From a bacterium (GTDB lineage: Bacteria > SAR324 > XYD2-FULL-50-16): 64,000 bases of DNA. Below the pieces are notes generated by a model. The model was not told the DNA's origin and made no database searches. It saw only the letters and a list, made by a program, of their open reading frames with translations. Below are positions 55,804 to 63,411 of this stretch, one piece after another. The stretch spans positions 62,001-126,000 of the forward strand of contig JAJRZQ010000025.1 of NCBI GenBank assembly GCA_024275165.1, written 5' to 3'. Both the position numbers and the translations under genes were made by a program. Position 1 is the first letter of the stretch, and every line of letters begins with the position of its first letter.

Positions 55804-55882
55804 CCGCAAACCCTAGTCCAGTCTCTATTGACGAATAAGCTTAAGGCTTGATCCGGTTGGTCGGCTTAAAAAGTGGATTCAA

Positions 55883-56093
55883 GGAAACTTTGAAAAACGC
55901 GGAGTTTCTTCGCAAGGCAGGGATGCCTTGCCAAACCAAAAAGCGCGACTTATTGATTCGCGTTGGAGTTGTGGATTTCATTCCCAACCGAAAAGACGGA
56001 AAAACTCGACGCGCCCCAAGGGCTATAATCAGCCCGAAGGGCACGAACCTACCGCTTGGACCAGCGGTAGGCAAGGAGTTTTTTAGAGGTTCC
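55883..56093 (-). mobile_element. MITE-like element, copy 2
   Basis: 211 bases, the same length as the copy at 46.8 kb and about 92 percent identical to it over the full length when reversed (about 17 mismatches, no gaps, counted by eye). Terminal inverted repeats GGAAACTTTGAAAAACGCG and GGAACCTCTAAAAAACTCC are imperfect. The internal hairpin stem is longer here (CCTACCGCT/AGCGGTAGG). No clear flanking duplication. The right end lies 12 bases before the -35 of the cytochrome gene promoter. Confidence 0.75.
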
Positions 56094-56104
56094 TAAAATA
56101 GGTT

Positions 56105-56133
56105 TTGCCCATTCTTTTTTTTTAACATAAGAT
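56105..56133 (+). promoter_or_regulatory. Possible sigma70 promoter of the b561-DHC genes
   Basis: TTGCCC and TAAGAT are separated by 17 bases, with a poly-T spacer. It begins 12 bases after the MITE end, so the element may influence it. Confidence 0.4.
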
Positions 56134-56153
56134 TTTTCATATTCATCCTGGTT

Positions 56154-57296
56154 GTGACCTTGCGTTTAAAGCCCCAAAGCAAAATAAAGGTTTGGGAATC
56201 AATGATTCGGTTTTTTCATTGGTCCTTGGCTCTGTTGGTCAGCGGCCTGCTGGTCACCTCTCAGGTAGAGCGGTTTTTACCGCTCCACGCTTGGTTTGGG
56301 CAGGCCTTGGTTCCCTTGCTGCTCTTGCGCCTGCTCTGGGGGTTTGTGGGCAACGAATACGCCCGCTTCAGCGATTTTATCAAGGGGCCGAAAGAGACCC
56401 TAGAGCACCTCAAAGCCCTGAAAAGGGGGCAAAACGAACGGTTTTTAGGTCACAACCCTCTGGCTGGCTGGGTCTTTATCTTGATGGGTTTAAGCTTATT
56501 GGCGCTGACCGTCAGCGGGTTGGTGTTGCTGGGGGGGCAAGAAGAAATCGGTGTTTTCGCCGCCTTGTTTACCCCTGCCCTGGCAGCCCGCTTCGCGCCC
56601 TGGCATGAGGCCTTTGCCTGGGGAATGGGGCTGCTGGTGCTGGCGCATTTAGCGGGGATGCTGAAAGAAAGCCTTTTGCAAAAAGAAAACCTCCCCCTCG
56701 CGATGTTGACGGGGAAAAAGGCACTGAGGAACAATCAACCCAAATCACAGCTTACCCCAAAGCCTTGGCTACAGGCCCTGTTGATCTTGGGTATCTTAGG
56801 GGGCAGCGGGTATTATTTAACTCTCGGCCCCATGCAAAGTCACAATGCAGAAACCTTAAGGGCAGACCGGAAAGAAAAAGGGAAGTATTTCGCTTTATAT
56901 CAAGAAGAATGCGGTGACTGCCATTTTGAATTTCCTCCCAACCTGCTCCCCCGGCGTAGCTGGGAACGCATGATGAAACCCGAAGAGCTGGAGGCTCATT
57001 TTGAGGAGGATGTTTCTTTAGAAGAGGAAACAAGAGTCAAGATACTCTCTCATTTAACGACCTATGCCCAAGAAACCAGCCACTCTGAAGTGGCTTATTA
57101 TTTAAGTGAAGAAATCGGCCCCACCCAAAGCCCCTTGCAATTTAGCCACACCAACTGGTGGAAAGAGCGACATGAAGATATTGACGCAGAAACCTATAAA
57201 AAAGAAAAAATAGGGGGCAAACTCAACTGTAAGGCCTGTCACGCCAAGGCGGCTTATGGTTCTTTTGAAGACCGGGATATTTACATTCCTGATTAA
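56154..57296 (+). CDS. Cytochrome b561 fused to a C-terminal di-haem DHC domain
   Basis: 380 residues from a GTG start (TTG or an internal ATG are alternatives). The N-terminal half is a four-helix cytochrome b561-like domain with the start KVWESMIRFFHWSLALLVSG and further histidines in PLHAWFGQ, PWHEAFAWGMG and VLAHLAGM as haem-b ligands. A membrane anchor follows (LLILGILGGSGYYLTLGP), and then a periplasmic domain with CGDCH (about 253-257) and CKACH (about 359-363), like DHC (di-haem cytochrome c) proteins. It resembles the b561-DHC part of the SHP/DHC electron-transfer genes, here as one polypeptide. The next gene is a related cytochrome. Confidence 0.85.
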   Translation: MTLRLKPQSKIKVWESMIRFFHWSLALLVSGLLVTSQVERFLPLHAWFGQALVPLLLLRLLWGFVGNEYARFSDFIKGPKETLEHLKALKRGQNERFLGHNPLAGWVFILMGLSLLALTVSGLVLLGGQEEIGVFAALFTPALAARFAPWHEAFAWGMGLLVLAHLAGMLKESLLQKENLPLAMLTGKKALRNNQPKSQLTPKPWLQALLILGILGGSGYYLTLGPMQSHNAETLRADRKEKGKYFALYQEECGDCHFEFPPNLLPRRSWERMMKPEELEAHFEEDVSLEEETRVKILSHLTTYAQETSHSEVAYYLSEEIGPTQSPLQFSHTNWWKERHEDIDAETYKKEKIGGKLNCKACHAKAAYGSFEDRDIYIPD

Positions 57297-57333
57297 ATGG
57301 CGACACTTTTGAATTGAAAAAAGGTATTCTATA

Positions 57334-57927
57334 ATGTCTATGAAAAATCTACTTTGGGCTTTCTTGCTCATCACCCTTTTCCCGCTCTATGCCGGGGCCA
57401 ATAATTTTAAGGAAAAACGACGACTGATGGCAAAAAGGCCCGGTCACTCTCACAGCCCTCAGCCTTGTGAAATTTGCCACTTGGCCCGCAACCCGGAGCT
57501 GGTTCCGAAATTAAAGCGGGTTACCTATGAGCTTTATAATGAGGAATGCGGTGCCTGCCATTTGGCCTATCAGCCAGAATTGCTCCCACGCGCGAGCTGG
57601 AAAAAAATCATGGGAGACCTCTCCCAACATTTTGGCGATGATGTGCAGGTTGCCGATAAAAAACAATCCGCCCTAGCGAAGTATATCTATAACAACACGG
57701 CGGACCATTCCCGGGCGGTGCGTGCCAAGGCGGTCATGAAAAGCCTCAAGGGGGCCGCTCCCATGCGGATTACCGAGGTGCCCTACATTAAAAAGCGACA
57801 CCAGGAGATCACCCCTGAAGTTTTTGCCAGAAAGTCGATTCGCAGTTTTGCCAATTGCGAGGCCTGCCACCTCAGTGCTGATGGGGGGTTGTATTACAAG
57901 CCCCACATTCATATTCCCGCTGAATAG
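57334..57927 (+). CDS. Tri-haem DHC-like periplasmic cytochrome c
   Basis: 197 residues with a signal peptide (KNLLWAFLLITLFPLYAGAN). Three CxxCH sites: CEICH (45-49), CGACH (72-76) and CEACH (about 175-179). The part after the second haem, CHLAYQPELLPRASWKKIMG then a helical stretch and the third haem, is clearly similar to the C-terminal half of the preceding protein (CHFEFPPNLLPRRSWERMM), so one arose from the other or both from a DHC ancestor. The extra N-terminal haem is the difference. It probably passes electrons between the b561-DHC protein and a periplasmic partner. Confidence 0.85.
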   Translation: MSMKNLLWAFLLITLFPLYAGANNFKEKRRLMAKRPGHSHSPQPCEICHLARNPELVPKLKRVTYELYNEECGACHLAYQPELLPRASWKKIMGDLSQHFGDDVQVADKKQSALAKYIYNNTADHSRAVRAKAVMKSLKGAAPMRITEVPYIKKRHQEITPEVFARKSIRSFANCEACHLSADGGLYYKPHIHIPAE

Positions 57928-57977
57928 ACCAAGCTCAAGCGCGCCTCGGCTTTGACCTCTAAGCCCTTGCGCTCCTC

Positions 57978-58022
57978 AAAAATCCCTCTCTCCACCCTGC
58001 TGAGCGCGGGGTTGGGATTTTT
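57978..58022 (+). terminator. Terminator after the DHC-like cytochrome gene
   Basis: AAAAATCCC pairs with GGGATTTTT, which ends in five T; inside, a second stem CC...GG is possible. It separates the cytochrome genes from the flagellar operon. Confidence 0.5.
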
Positions 58023-58154
58023 CCGGACAAGCGCCTTCTAGCCCCAAGCCCTCAAAGGCTCTCCGCCATCCTCTTTTTTCGTCTCTGCTCAGGTTTGTTT
58101 CATCTGCACGCTTTTTGCATAACTTTTTTGCGGTCCATTGCGGCAGGGAGCCGC

Positions 58155-58170
58155 TGGCATGGGCAATGCA
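58155..58170 (+). promoter_or_regulatory. Sigma54-type (-24/-12) promoter before flgF
   Basis: TGGCATGGGCAATGCA matches the RpoN consensus TGGCACG-N4-TTGCA. The invariant GG and GC are present with the required 10 bases between them; two other positions differ. It lies 61 bases before the flgF ATG. Flagellar hook and rod operons in many proteobacteria use RpoN. No rpoN or bEBP gene is seen in the window. Confidence 0.5.
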
Positions 58171-58231
58171 TTTCTTTTTTACAGACCACCGCCAACGACT
58201 CTTGAAGTCTAGCCGAACCAAGGAAGGTATT

Positions 58232-59002
58232 ATGGATTCGATTTTTACCCTTTTGAGCGGGTTGAAGGGCCAGCAGCGGCAAATGGACGCTACGGCCAAC
58301 AATATCGCCAACGCCAATACTCCCGGCTACAAAAAAGACACCGTACTCTTTCGCGAAATCTACAGCGAATTCGCCACCCAGGACTTAGAAAGCGAGCAAG
58401 AAAGCTTTGCCCATGATGAGTTCATCAACCCCTTAAGCCGAGGCGGAAGCAGCTTTGTGATGCCCGATCATGTGAGCCCTCAAATGAGTTCGGGGAGAAT
58501 GATCCCCACCAACAGCCCCAAGGACTTAGCCTTGCAAGGAGAGGGGTTTTTTGTCGTTGAAACCCCCTACGGCACTCGCTACACCCGTAGCGGCCAATTC
58601 ATGGAAGACGCCCAAGGTTATTTGATCACCCCCGAGGGGGATCGAGTTCAAGGGGAGAAAGGCCCGATCTTAGTGAAAAACCGTGAGTTTTCCGTGGGCC
58701 AAGAAGGCACCATCATGATTGATCGCCAAAGGGTAGATAAACTCAAAATCATGAAATTTGAACAACCTGATCGCCTCACCAAATTGGGGAAGGGCTATTG
58801 GGTTCCGGGCAGTGATCGGCAGGTCCCCATTGCCATGAAAAATCCGCAAGTTCATCAAGGGGTCTATGAACGCTCGAATGTGGAAATCGTAGAGGAAATG
58901 GTGGATATGATTGCCATCAACCGCTCTTACGAAGCCAGTCAAAAGGCCATGAAAGCCTATGACGACCTCGACAGTCAAGCCATTTCCCTGGCTCGTATTT
59001 AA
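58232..59002 (+). CDS. flgF: Flagellar proximal rod protein FlgF
   Basis: Part of the flagellar rod in the periplasm. The ATG at 58232 follows AAGGAAGG, giving 256 residues; the open frame begins earlier but the protein start DSIFTLLSGLKGQQRQMDAT is the rod/hook N-terminal helix. The ANNIANANTPGYKK motif is present, the central DUF is short, and the C-terminal MIAINRSYEASQKAMKAYDD helix is typical. Compared with FlgG it lacks the longer core. It is the first gene of the flg operon. Confidence 0.93.
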   Translation: MDSIFTLLSGLKGQQRQMDATANNIANANTPGYKKDTVLFREIYSEFATQDLESEQESFAHDEFINPLSRGGSSFVMPDHVSPQMSSGRMIPTNSPKDLALQGEGFFVVETPYGTRYTRSGQFMEDAQGYLITPEGDRVQGEKGPILVKNREFSVGQEGTIMIDRQRVDKLKIMKFEQPDRLTKLGKGYWVPGSDRQVPIAMKNPQVHQGVYERSNVEIVEEMVDMIAINRSYEASQKAMKAYDDLDSQAISLARI

Positions 59003-59026
59003 TCTAATTCAACTGAGGACCCAGCT

Positions 59027-59815
59027 ATGATGACCAGCCTTTTCACCTCCGCAACGGGGATGAGCGCTCAACAAAGCCAAATCGACACCATTTCCAACAA
59101 CTTGGCCAATGTAAATACCAACGGCTTTAAAAAGAGCCGCAACAATTTTCAAGACCTGCTTTATTCCAACGAAATCGTTCCCGGCTCGGCAACCAGTTCC
59201 AATACCATCTCTCCCACGGGGTTGCATAAGGGGCACGGGGTCAAACTGATCGGCACCCAAAAGGTATTCACCCAAGGAAACCTAACCCATACGGGCAACG
59301 AATTGGATCTCTCCATTGACGGAGACGGCTTTTTTCAAGTGCTGCGCCCCAACGGCTCGATTGCCTACACCCGGGATGGGGCATGGCAACGAGACAACAA
59401 TGGTCGTATCGTCAACTCCGATGGATATCCCTTAGAGCCGGAAATTATTGTTCCCCCAGAGGCAACCAAACTGATTGTCAGTCAAGACGGGGTGGTACAG
59501 ATTTTAGTGGGAGACGACCCCAACCCGGTGCGAATCGGCAATATCCAACCGGCAAAATTCATCAATCCCGCGGGCTTAAACCCTATCGGCAAAAACCTCT
59601 ATATGCCGACTTTAGCCAGCGGACAAGCCGTCAGCACCGACCCGGGGCAAGAGGGAATCGGGTTGTTGAGCCAAGGCTTTTTGGAAAAATCCAATGTGAG
59701 CGTGGTCGATGAAATGGTGAACATGATTGTCGCCCAGAGAGCCTATGAAGTGAACTCGAAATCCATCCAGACCTCCGACAACATGCTGCAAACCGCCGTC
59801 AATCTTGTTAGGTAA
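59027..59815 (+). CDS. flgG: Flagellar distal rod protein FlgG
   Basis: 262 residues of the distal rod. N-terminal MTSLFTSATGMSAQQSQIDT with ISNNLANVNTNGFKK, the core with SIDGDGFFQVLRPNGSIAYT, and the C-terminal MIVAQRAYEVNSKSIQTSD are all standard. Length matches the family. It begins 24 bases after flgF and is followed 2 bases later by flgA. Confidence 0.95.
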   Translation: MMTSLFTSATGMSAQQSQIDTISNNLANVNTNGFKKSRNNFQDLLYSNEIVPGSATSSNTISPTGLHKGHGVKLIGTQKVFTQGNLTHTGNELDLSIDGDGFFQVLRPNGSIAYTRDGAWQRDNNGRIVNSDGYPLEPEIIVPPEATKLIVSQDGVVQILVGDDPNPVRIGNIQPAKFINPAGLNPIGKNLYMPTLASGQAVSTDPGQEGIGLLSQGFLEKSNVSVVDEMVNMIVAQRAYEVNSKSIQTSDNMLQTAVNLVR

Positions 59816-59817
59816 TC

Positions 59818-60801
59818 ATGAAACAGCTTATTTTTTTTCTTTTGCTGAGCTGGGTTTTGTTATTTCAGGCCCCCCTACAGGCTGAAAACGCGCTGGAGGG
59901 AATCGACCTGATTGAAATCAAGGTCATGGCTCACCCGCAAGTAATCGGCAGAAACTACCGCTTAGGCGAAATCGCTCAATTAGACGGGTTTGATGTGGAT
60001 CTCATCTCTCAATTGGCGGAGTTGAAAGTCGGCCTTTCCCCCCGGCCCGGCAAAAGCCTCCCCTTGAGCAAGGGCTTGCTCAACAGCAAGCTGAGAAAAA
60101 TTTTAGCTCCGAACCAATACCGGTTGCATCTACCCAAAAACACCAAGGTGACAAGGGCCTACAACTTGATTCCCGCCCAGGAAGTGGCCGACAAACTCAA
60201 AGCGGAGATTCAAAAGGGCTACCCCAACTATGATCAGGTAAAAATTGAGATTAAAAGCCAGATCAAAGACCAAGCCGTGCCCCAGGGGAAAACGGCCTTC
60301 TCCTTTGAACGGGTGGGGAAAACGGATCAAATCGGCGGTTGGTCTTCTTGGAAGGTAAAAATCCTCAGCAAAGGCAAGGAATTCAAGCAGATGATTGTTC
60401 GGGCCAAGGTCGAAGTGGTCAGCCAGGTGGTGGTCGCCAAGAGCCCGATCAAAAAAGGAAAAACCATTGCCAAAGAAGACCTCATTATGGTGCCCAAAGA
60501 TATTTCGAGGGAGAGAAAAGGCTTTAAGCCAACCTCGGACTTGATCGTGGGCCAGCAGGCAAAAAGAGATATTCTGCAAATGGAAACGCTGAAACCCAGT
60601 TTGGTGGAAGAGCCCGTCATCGTAATCAAGGGGGCCCCCCTGCGCATCGTTTACCAAAGCGCATCTTTGAGGTTTACCAACTTAGGCGTTGCCATGAAGG
60701 CGGCGCGCAAGGGAGAGATGATCCCTATTCGCACCCTGCAGAATAAAACCACGATCTACGCGGTAGTCAAAGACTCCAAAACCGCTGAGGTGGCCTTATA
60801 A
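59818..60801 (+). CDS. flgA: Flagellar P-ring assembly chaperone FlgA
   Basis: Periplasmic chaperone for assembly of the FlgI P-ring. 327 residues with a signal peptide (IFFLLLSWVLLFQAPLQA). The C-terminal half is a SAF-type domain (VVVAKSPIKKGKTIAKEDLI; QQAKRDILQMETLKPSLVEE) followed by GAPLRIVYQSASLRFTN and NKTTIYAVVKDSKTAEV. It is longer than E. coli FlgA (219), with an added N-terminal domain. Located between flgG and flgH. Confidence 0.88.
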   Translation: MKQLIFFLLLSWVLLFQAPLQAENALEGIDLIEIKVMAHPQVIGRNYRLGEIAQLDGFDVDLISQLAELKVGLSPRPGKSLPLSKGLLNSKLRKILAPNQYRLHLPKNTKVTRAYNLIPAQEVADKLKAEIQKGYPNYDQVKIEIKSQIKDQAVPQGKTAFSFERVGKTDQIGGWSSWKVKILSKGKEFKQMIVRAKVEVVSQVVVAKSPIKKGKTIAKEDLIMVPKDISRERKGFKPTSDLIVGQQAKRDILQMETLKPSLVEEPVIVIKGAPLRIVYQSASLRFTNLGVAMKAARKGEMIPIRTLQNKTTIYAVVKDSKTAEVAL

Positions 60802-60819
60802 CCCCTGGGGGAAAACGAT

Positions 60820-61632
60820 ATGAAACAGCTATTTTTTTTACTCTTGATTCTGACCACGCTTTCGGGCTGCCTAAAGCACCGCATGCCCCTGCCCAAAGCG
60901 CCGGAGCCCCCACCGCCACAGACGAAGCCGGAAATTGACTATACCGATGTGCGCGAATACAGTTACCGCAGCCGCTCGGAAGTACCGGCGGAGCAAAACC
61001 GCTACGAGGGCAGCCTTTGGCAGGATGAATCCAGTTGGGGCAACCTCTTGCGCGATCACCGCGCCCGCTTTAAGCATGATGTGGTGACCATTGTGAACCT
61101 GCAAGAGTTGATCGTAGTGCCCAAGCCCGAACCCAAACCCGTTGCCCCCACTCCCGCCCCGGGGAGCCCTGCCGCCACAGGCGAGGCCGCCGCTGCGCAA
61201 GCCAATAAAGCTTTGGATATCCTGCAGGCGGCATCGGGTAGAGACACCGAAAGACAAGCAGAAGAAGAGCAAAACGAGGTTTTATCCAGTTTGAAAACCA
61301 TCAGTGCCCGGGTGACCAATGTACTGCCCAACGGGAACATGGTGATCCTAGGAGAAAAGGTAGACTACCGGCAGCAAAACTCGATTCGCTATGTCACCAA
61401 GATCAGGGGGGTAATCCGCCCTGAAGATGTAACCGAAAAAAACGAAATCGAATCTTTAAAACTCGCTTCCAGCGAAGTGAAGATCAAGCGGCAGGTGCAG
61501 GCCAGGAAGCTCAATTTAGGCGCGCTCGCCCCGGTCATCGGGGGGCAAAAGGCCGGTTTTCTCGATCGCTTGAGCCATTTGGCGACCCCCAACGCAAAGA
61601 AAAAAACCGCTCCCGTAACCACAACGAAATAA
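60820..61632 (+). CDS. flgH: Flagellar L-ring protein FlgH
   Basis: Outer-membrane lipoprotein of the L-ring. Lipobox LLILTTLSGC. The family parts are SLWQDESSWGNLLRDHRAR, HDVVTIVNLQELI (replacing the usual VGDIVTV), VTNVLPNGNMVILGEKV and IRYVTKIRGVIRPEDVTEKN. Between the two it carries an unusual Pro/Ala-rich insertion (PAPGSPAATGEAAAAQ, about 100-125), raising length to 270, about 40 more than usual. A terminator follows. Confidence 0.9.
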   Translation: MKQLFFLLLILTTLSGCLKHRMPLPKAPEPPPPQTKPEIDYTDVREYSYRSRSEVPAEQNRYEGSLWQDESSWGNLLRDHRARFKHDVVTIVNLQELIVVPKPEPKPVAPTPAPGSPAATGEAAAAQANKALDILQAASGRDTERQAEEEQNEVLSSLKTISARVTNVLPNGNMVILGEKVDYRQQNSIRYVTKIRGVIRPEDVTEKNEIESLKLASSEVKIKRQVQARKLNLGALAPVIGGQKAGFLDRLSHLATPNAKKKTAPVTTTK

Positions 61633-61643
61633 CCCCCCACCGC

Positions 61644-61669
61644 AAAAAGGGTCTTGACGCCCTTTTTTT
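61644..61669 (+). terminator. Rho-independent terminator after flgH
   Basis: AAAAAGGG pairs with CCCTTTTT around an 8-base loop, followed by T. It would end the flgFGAH transcript, partly or fully, before flgI. Confidence 0.6.
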
Positions 61670-61789
61670 ATCCGCTTTTTTAAACAAGGTATAGCAAATG
61701 CATTGTTCATAGAAGCAATAATGGGTTGAAGGAATGGGGTTTCTTTCCAGCCCTTGCAGACTATTCTAAACTTTTGACCTGACTCCGGC

Positions 61790-62914
61790 ATGAAACAAAC
61801 TCAAACCTTAAAAATTCTGACCCTGACCCTCCTTTTATGGCTTGGGGTTGTCGAGTCGGCACTGGCGGTGCGGGTTAAGGACTTAGCGGGGATACGGGGA
61901 ATGCGAGAAAACCAACTGATTGGTTTTTCCATCGTCATCGGTCTCAACGGCACCGGAGACAGTCAAGAATCCCTCATGGCCAAAAAACCTTTAAGGAACT
62001 CCTTAGAGCGTATGGGAATCTCGATTAACCTAAATGAGATCAAAGGGCGCAGTCTCGCCGCGGTCATGGTGACGGCCAAACTCCCCCCCTTTGCCAAACA
62101 GGGGCAGAAGCTCGATGTTACGGTGAGTTCTTTAGGGAATTCTTCCAGTTTGCGCGGCGGGGTATTGATCATGACCCCTTTGCGGGGCCCGAACCGTGAG
62201 GTTTACGCAGTGGCCCAGGGGCCGATTATCGACATTCCCATGGGGGTGGAGCTCCCCGACGCCAGGAGTACAATCGGCTCGGAAAAATATAAATTCGACC
62301 CCCGCAGAAACATCGTCCCCACGGTGGGGCGGGTTGTGGGCGGCGCCTTGGTCGAGCGAGAGGTGGAAATCGACCTCAACGCGAGAACCCGCCTCTTTTT
62401 AAACTTAAAAGAACCCGATTTTACCACCGCGTACCGTTTGGCGAAAGTCATCAACCGCAGTTTAGGCGACGGCTCCGCTCGGGCATCCGACGCGGGAACC
62501 GTAGAGGTTTCGGTTCCTTCCAGTTATTTAGGTCAAGCGGTTGAATTGATCAGTCGAATAGAAAACATGGAAATCGAGCCCGACGCCATTGCCAAGGTCG
62601 TCTTAGATGAACGAACCGGTACCATTGTCATGGGCACCCATGTGCGCATCCTGCCCATTGCCATCTCTTATGGAAACCTAAACATTCAAATCGGGCAATT
62701 TCAATCCCAGACCGAGCCCAGGCGTGGTCAAAGGGCCTTGAAACCCGCGGCGAACCGACAAGAGAACAATGTGATTCTATTTAAGGGCGGAGTCGACATC
62801 AAAGAAGTGGTCGATGGCTTGAATAAAATTGGCATCTCCAACTCCGACTTGATCGAAGTCTTAAAAACCATTAAGTCCGCCGGCGCCTTGCAGGCGGAAT
62901 TGATCATCAAATAA
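61790..62914 (+). CDS. flgI: Flagellar P-ring protein FlgI
   Basis: Periplasmic P-ring subunit, 374 residues. Signal peptide (LTLTLLLWLGVVESALA), then VRVKDLAGIRGMRENQLIG and FSIVIGLNGTGDSQES, the family start. Further: LDVTVSSLGNSSSLRGGVLI, MTPLRGPNREVYAVAQGP, and the C-terminal IKEVVDGLNKIGISNSDLIE. The 157-base gap before it holds a terminator, so flgI may have its own promoter; none is clear by eye. Confidence 0.95.
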   Translation: MKQTQTLKILTLTLLLWLGVVESALAVRVKDLAGIRGMRENQLIGFSIVIGLNGTGDSQESLMAKKPLRNSLERMGISINLNEIKGRSLAAVMVTAKLPPFAKQGQKLDVTVSSLGNSSSLRGGVLIMTPLRGPNREVYAVAQGPIIDIPMGVELPDARSTIGSEKYKFDPRRNIVPTVGRVVGGALVEREVEIDLNARTRLFLNLKEPDFTTAYRLAKVINRSLGDGSARASDAGTVEVSVPSSYLGQAVELISRIENMEIEPDAIAKVVLDERTGTIVMGTHVRILPIAISYGNLNIQIGQFQSQTEPRRGQRALKPAANRQENNVILFKGGVDIKEVVDGLNKIGISNSDLIEVLKTIKSAGALQAELIIK

Positions 62915-62921
62915 AGGCAAC

Positions 62922-63263
62922 ATGATCTCTCGATTTTCCAATCTCAATGCCGAAGCGATTGCCTTGAGAATGCGCCACCAAAACCAACTCAAAACAGCGG
63001 CGGAAGCTCCCACCAGTGATAACGACAAAAGCAAGCGCAATCAAAAACTTCGAGAAGCCTGTGATGGATTTGAAGAACTTTTTGTTCACAAGATGATCCA
63101 AGTCATGCGAGAATCCAGTCAACCAGAAGACAACATTCTCAGTGGCGGGCACGGAGAGGAAATCTTTCAAGACATGCTCGACGAGCAATACGCGAAGATC
63201 TTTACCCAAACAAAGTCGCTGGGTCTTGCGGATATGATCTACAAAAACACCAAAGAGGGTTAA
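62922..63263 (+). CDS. flgJ: Rod-binding protein (FlgJ N-terminal domain only)
   Basis: 113 residues with the Rod-binding domain: ACDGFEELFVHKMIQVMRES and GGHGEEIFQDMLDEQYAKIF, then SLGLADMIYK. The muramidase domain found in E. coli FlgJ is absent, as in many alpha- and deltaproteobacteria, where a separate hydrolase is used. The ATG follows AAAGGCA, 7 bases after the flgI stop. It may help rod assembly without cutting the wall. Confidence 0.9.
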   Translation: MISRFSNLNAEAIALRMRHQNQLKTAAEAPTSDNDKSKRNQKLREACDGFEELFVHKMIQVMRESSQPEDNILSGGHGEEIFQDMLDEQYAKIFTQTKSLGLADMIYKNTKEG

Positions 63264-63286
63264 GTTTTTTACTCTCTTGCCGATAA
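63260..63286 (+). promoter_or_regulatory. Sigma28-type promoter 1 before flgM
   Basis: TTAAGTTT and GCCGATAA with an 11-base spacer, very close to the FliA consensus TAAAGTTT-N11-GCCGATAA. It lies just at the end of flgJ. Confidence 0.65.
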
Positions 63287-63295
63287 GAAAGAGAG
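63272..63295. repeat. Inverted repeat across sigma28 promoter 1
   Basis: CTCTCTT and AAGAGAG flank the -10 element. It could be an mRNA hairpin at the end of the flgJ transcript or a binding site; no more can be said. Confidence 0.3.
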
Positions 63296-63338
63296 GAGCA
63301 AAAAGAATCCCTTTTTTTTAATTGCTCCAAAAACGGTT

Positions 63339-63366
63339 TAAGTTTTTCTCGTGAAGAACCGATAAG
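63339..63366 (+). promoter_or_regulatory. Sigma28-type promoter 2 before flgM
   Basis: TTAAGTTT and ACCGATAA with a 12-base spacer, about 45 bases before the flgM ATG. A second FliA-like site in tandem with promoter 1. Confidence 0.6.
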
Positions 63367-63411
63367 AAGAAAAAAGCCTTTTGACCTAAACTGTATGACA
63401 CAAAATTGATC

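Larger units (their letters stand above)
55804..56153. other. 350-base gene-free stretch holding the second MITE copy
   Basis: Apart from the repeat at 55883-56093, the stretch holds about 80 bases of plain sequence to its left, and to its right the promoter for the b561 gene. Short frames inside the repeat are not protein-like and are not called. Confidence 0.5.
57928..58231. other. 304-base gap between the DHC-like gene and flgF
   Basis: Holds a terminator (57978-58022) just after the cytochrome gene and a sigma54-type promoter before flgF (58155-58170). Nothing else was recognised between them. Confidence 0.5.

Noticed and set aside
55841-56096. Open frames inside MITE copy 2 on both strands
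   Set aside because: They are by-products of the repeat; the similar peptide in copy 1 is also not protein-like and lacks start signals.
57334-57345. TATAAT immediately at the start of the tri-haem cytochrome gene as a promoter
   Set aside because: The box overlaps the chosen start codon and the -35 spacing is only 15; transcription from the upstream promoter is more likely.
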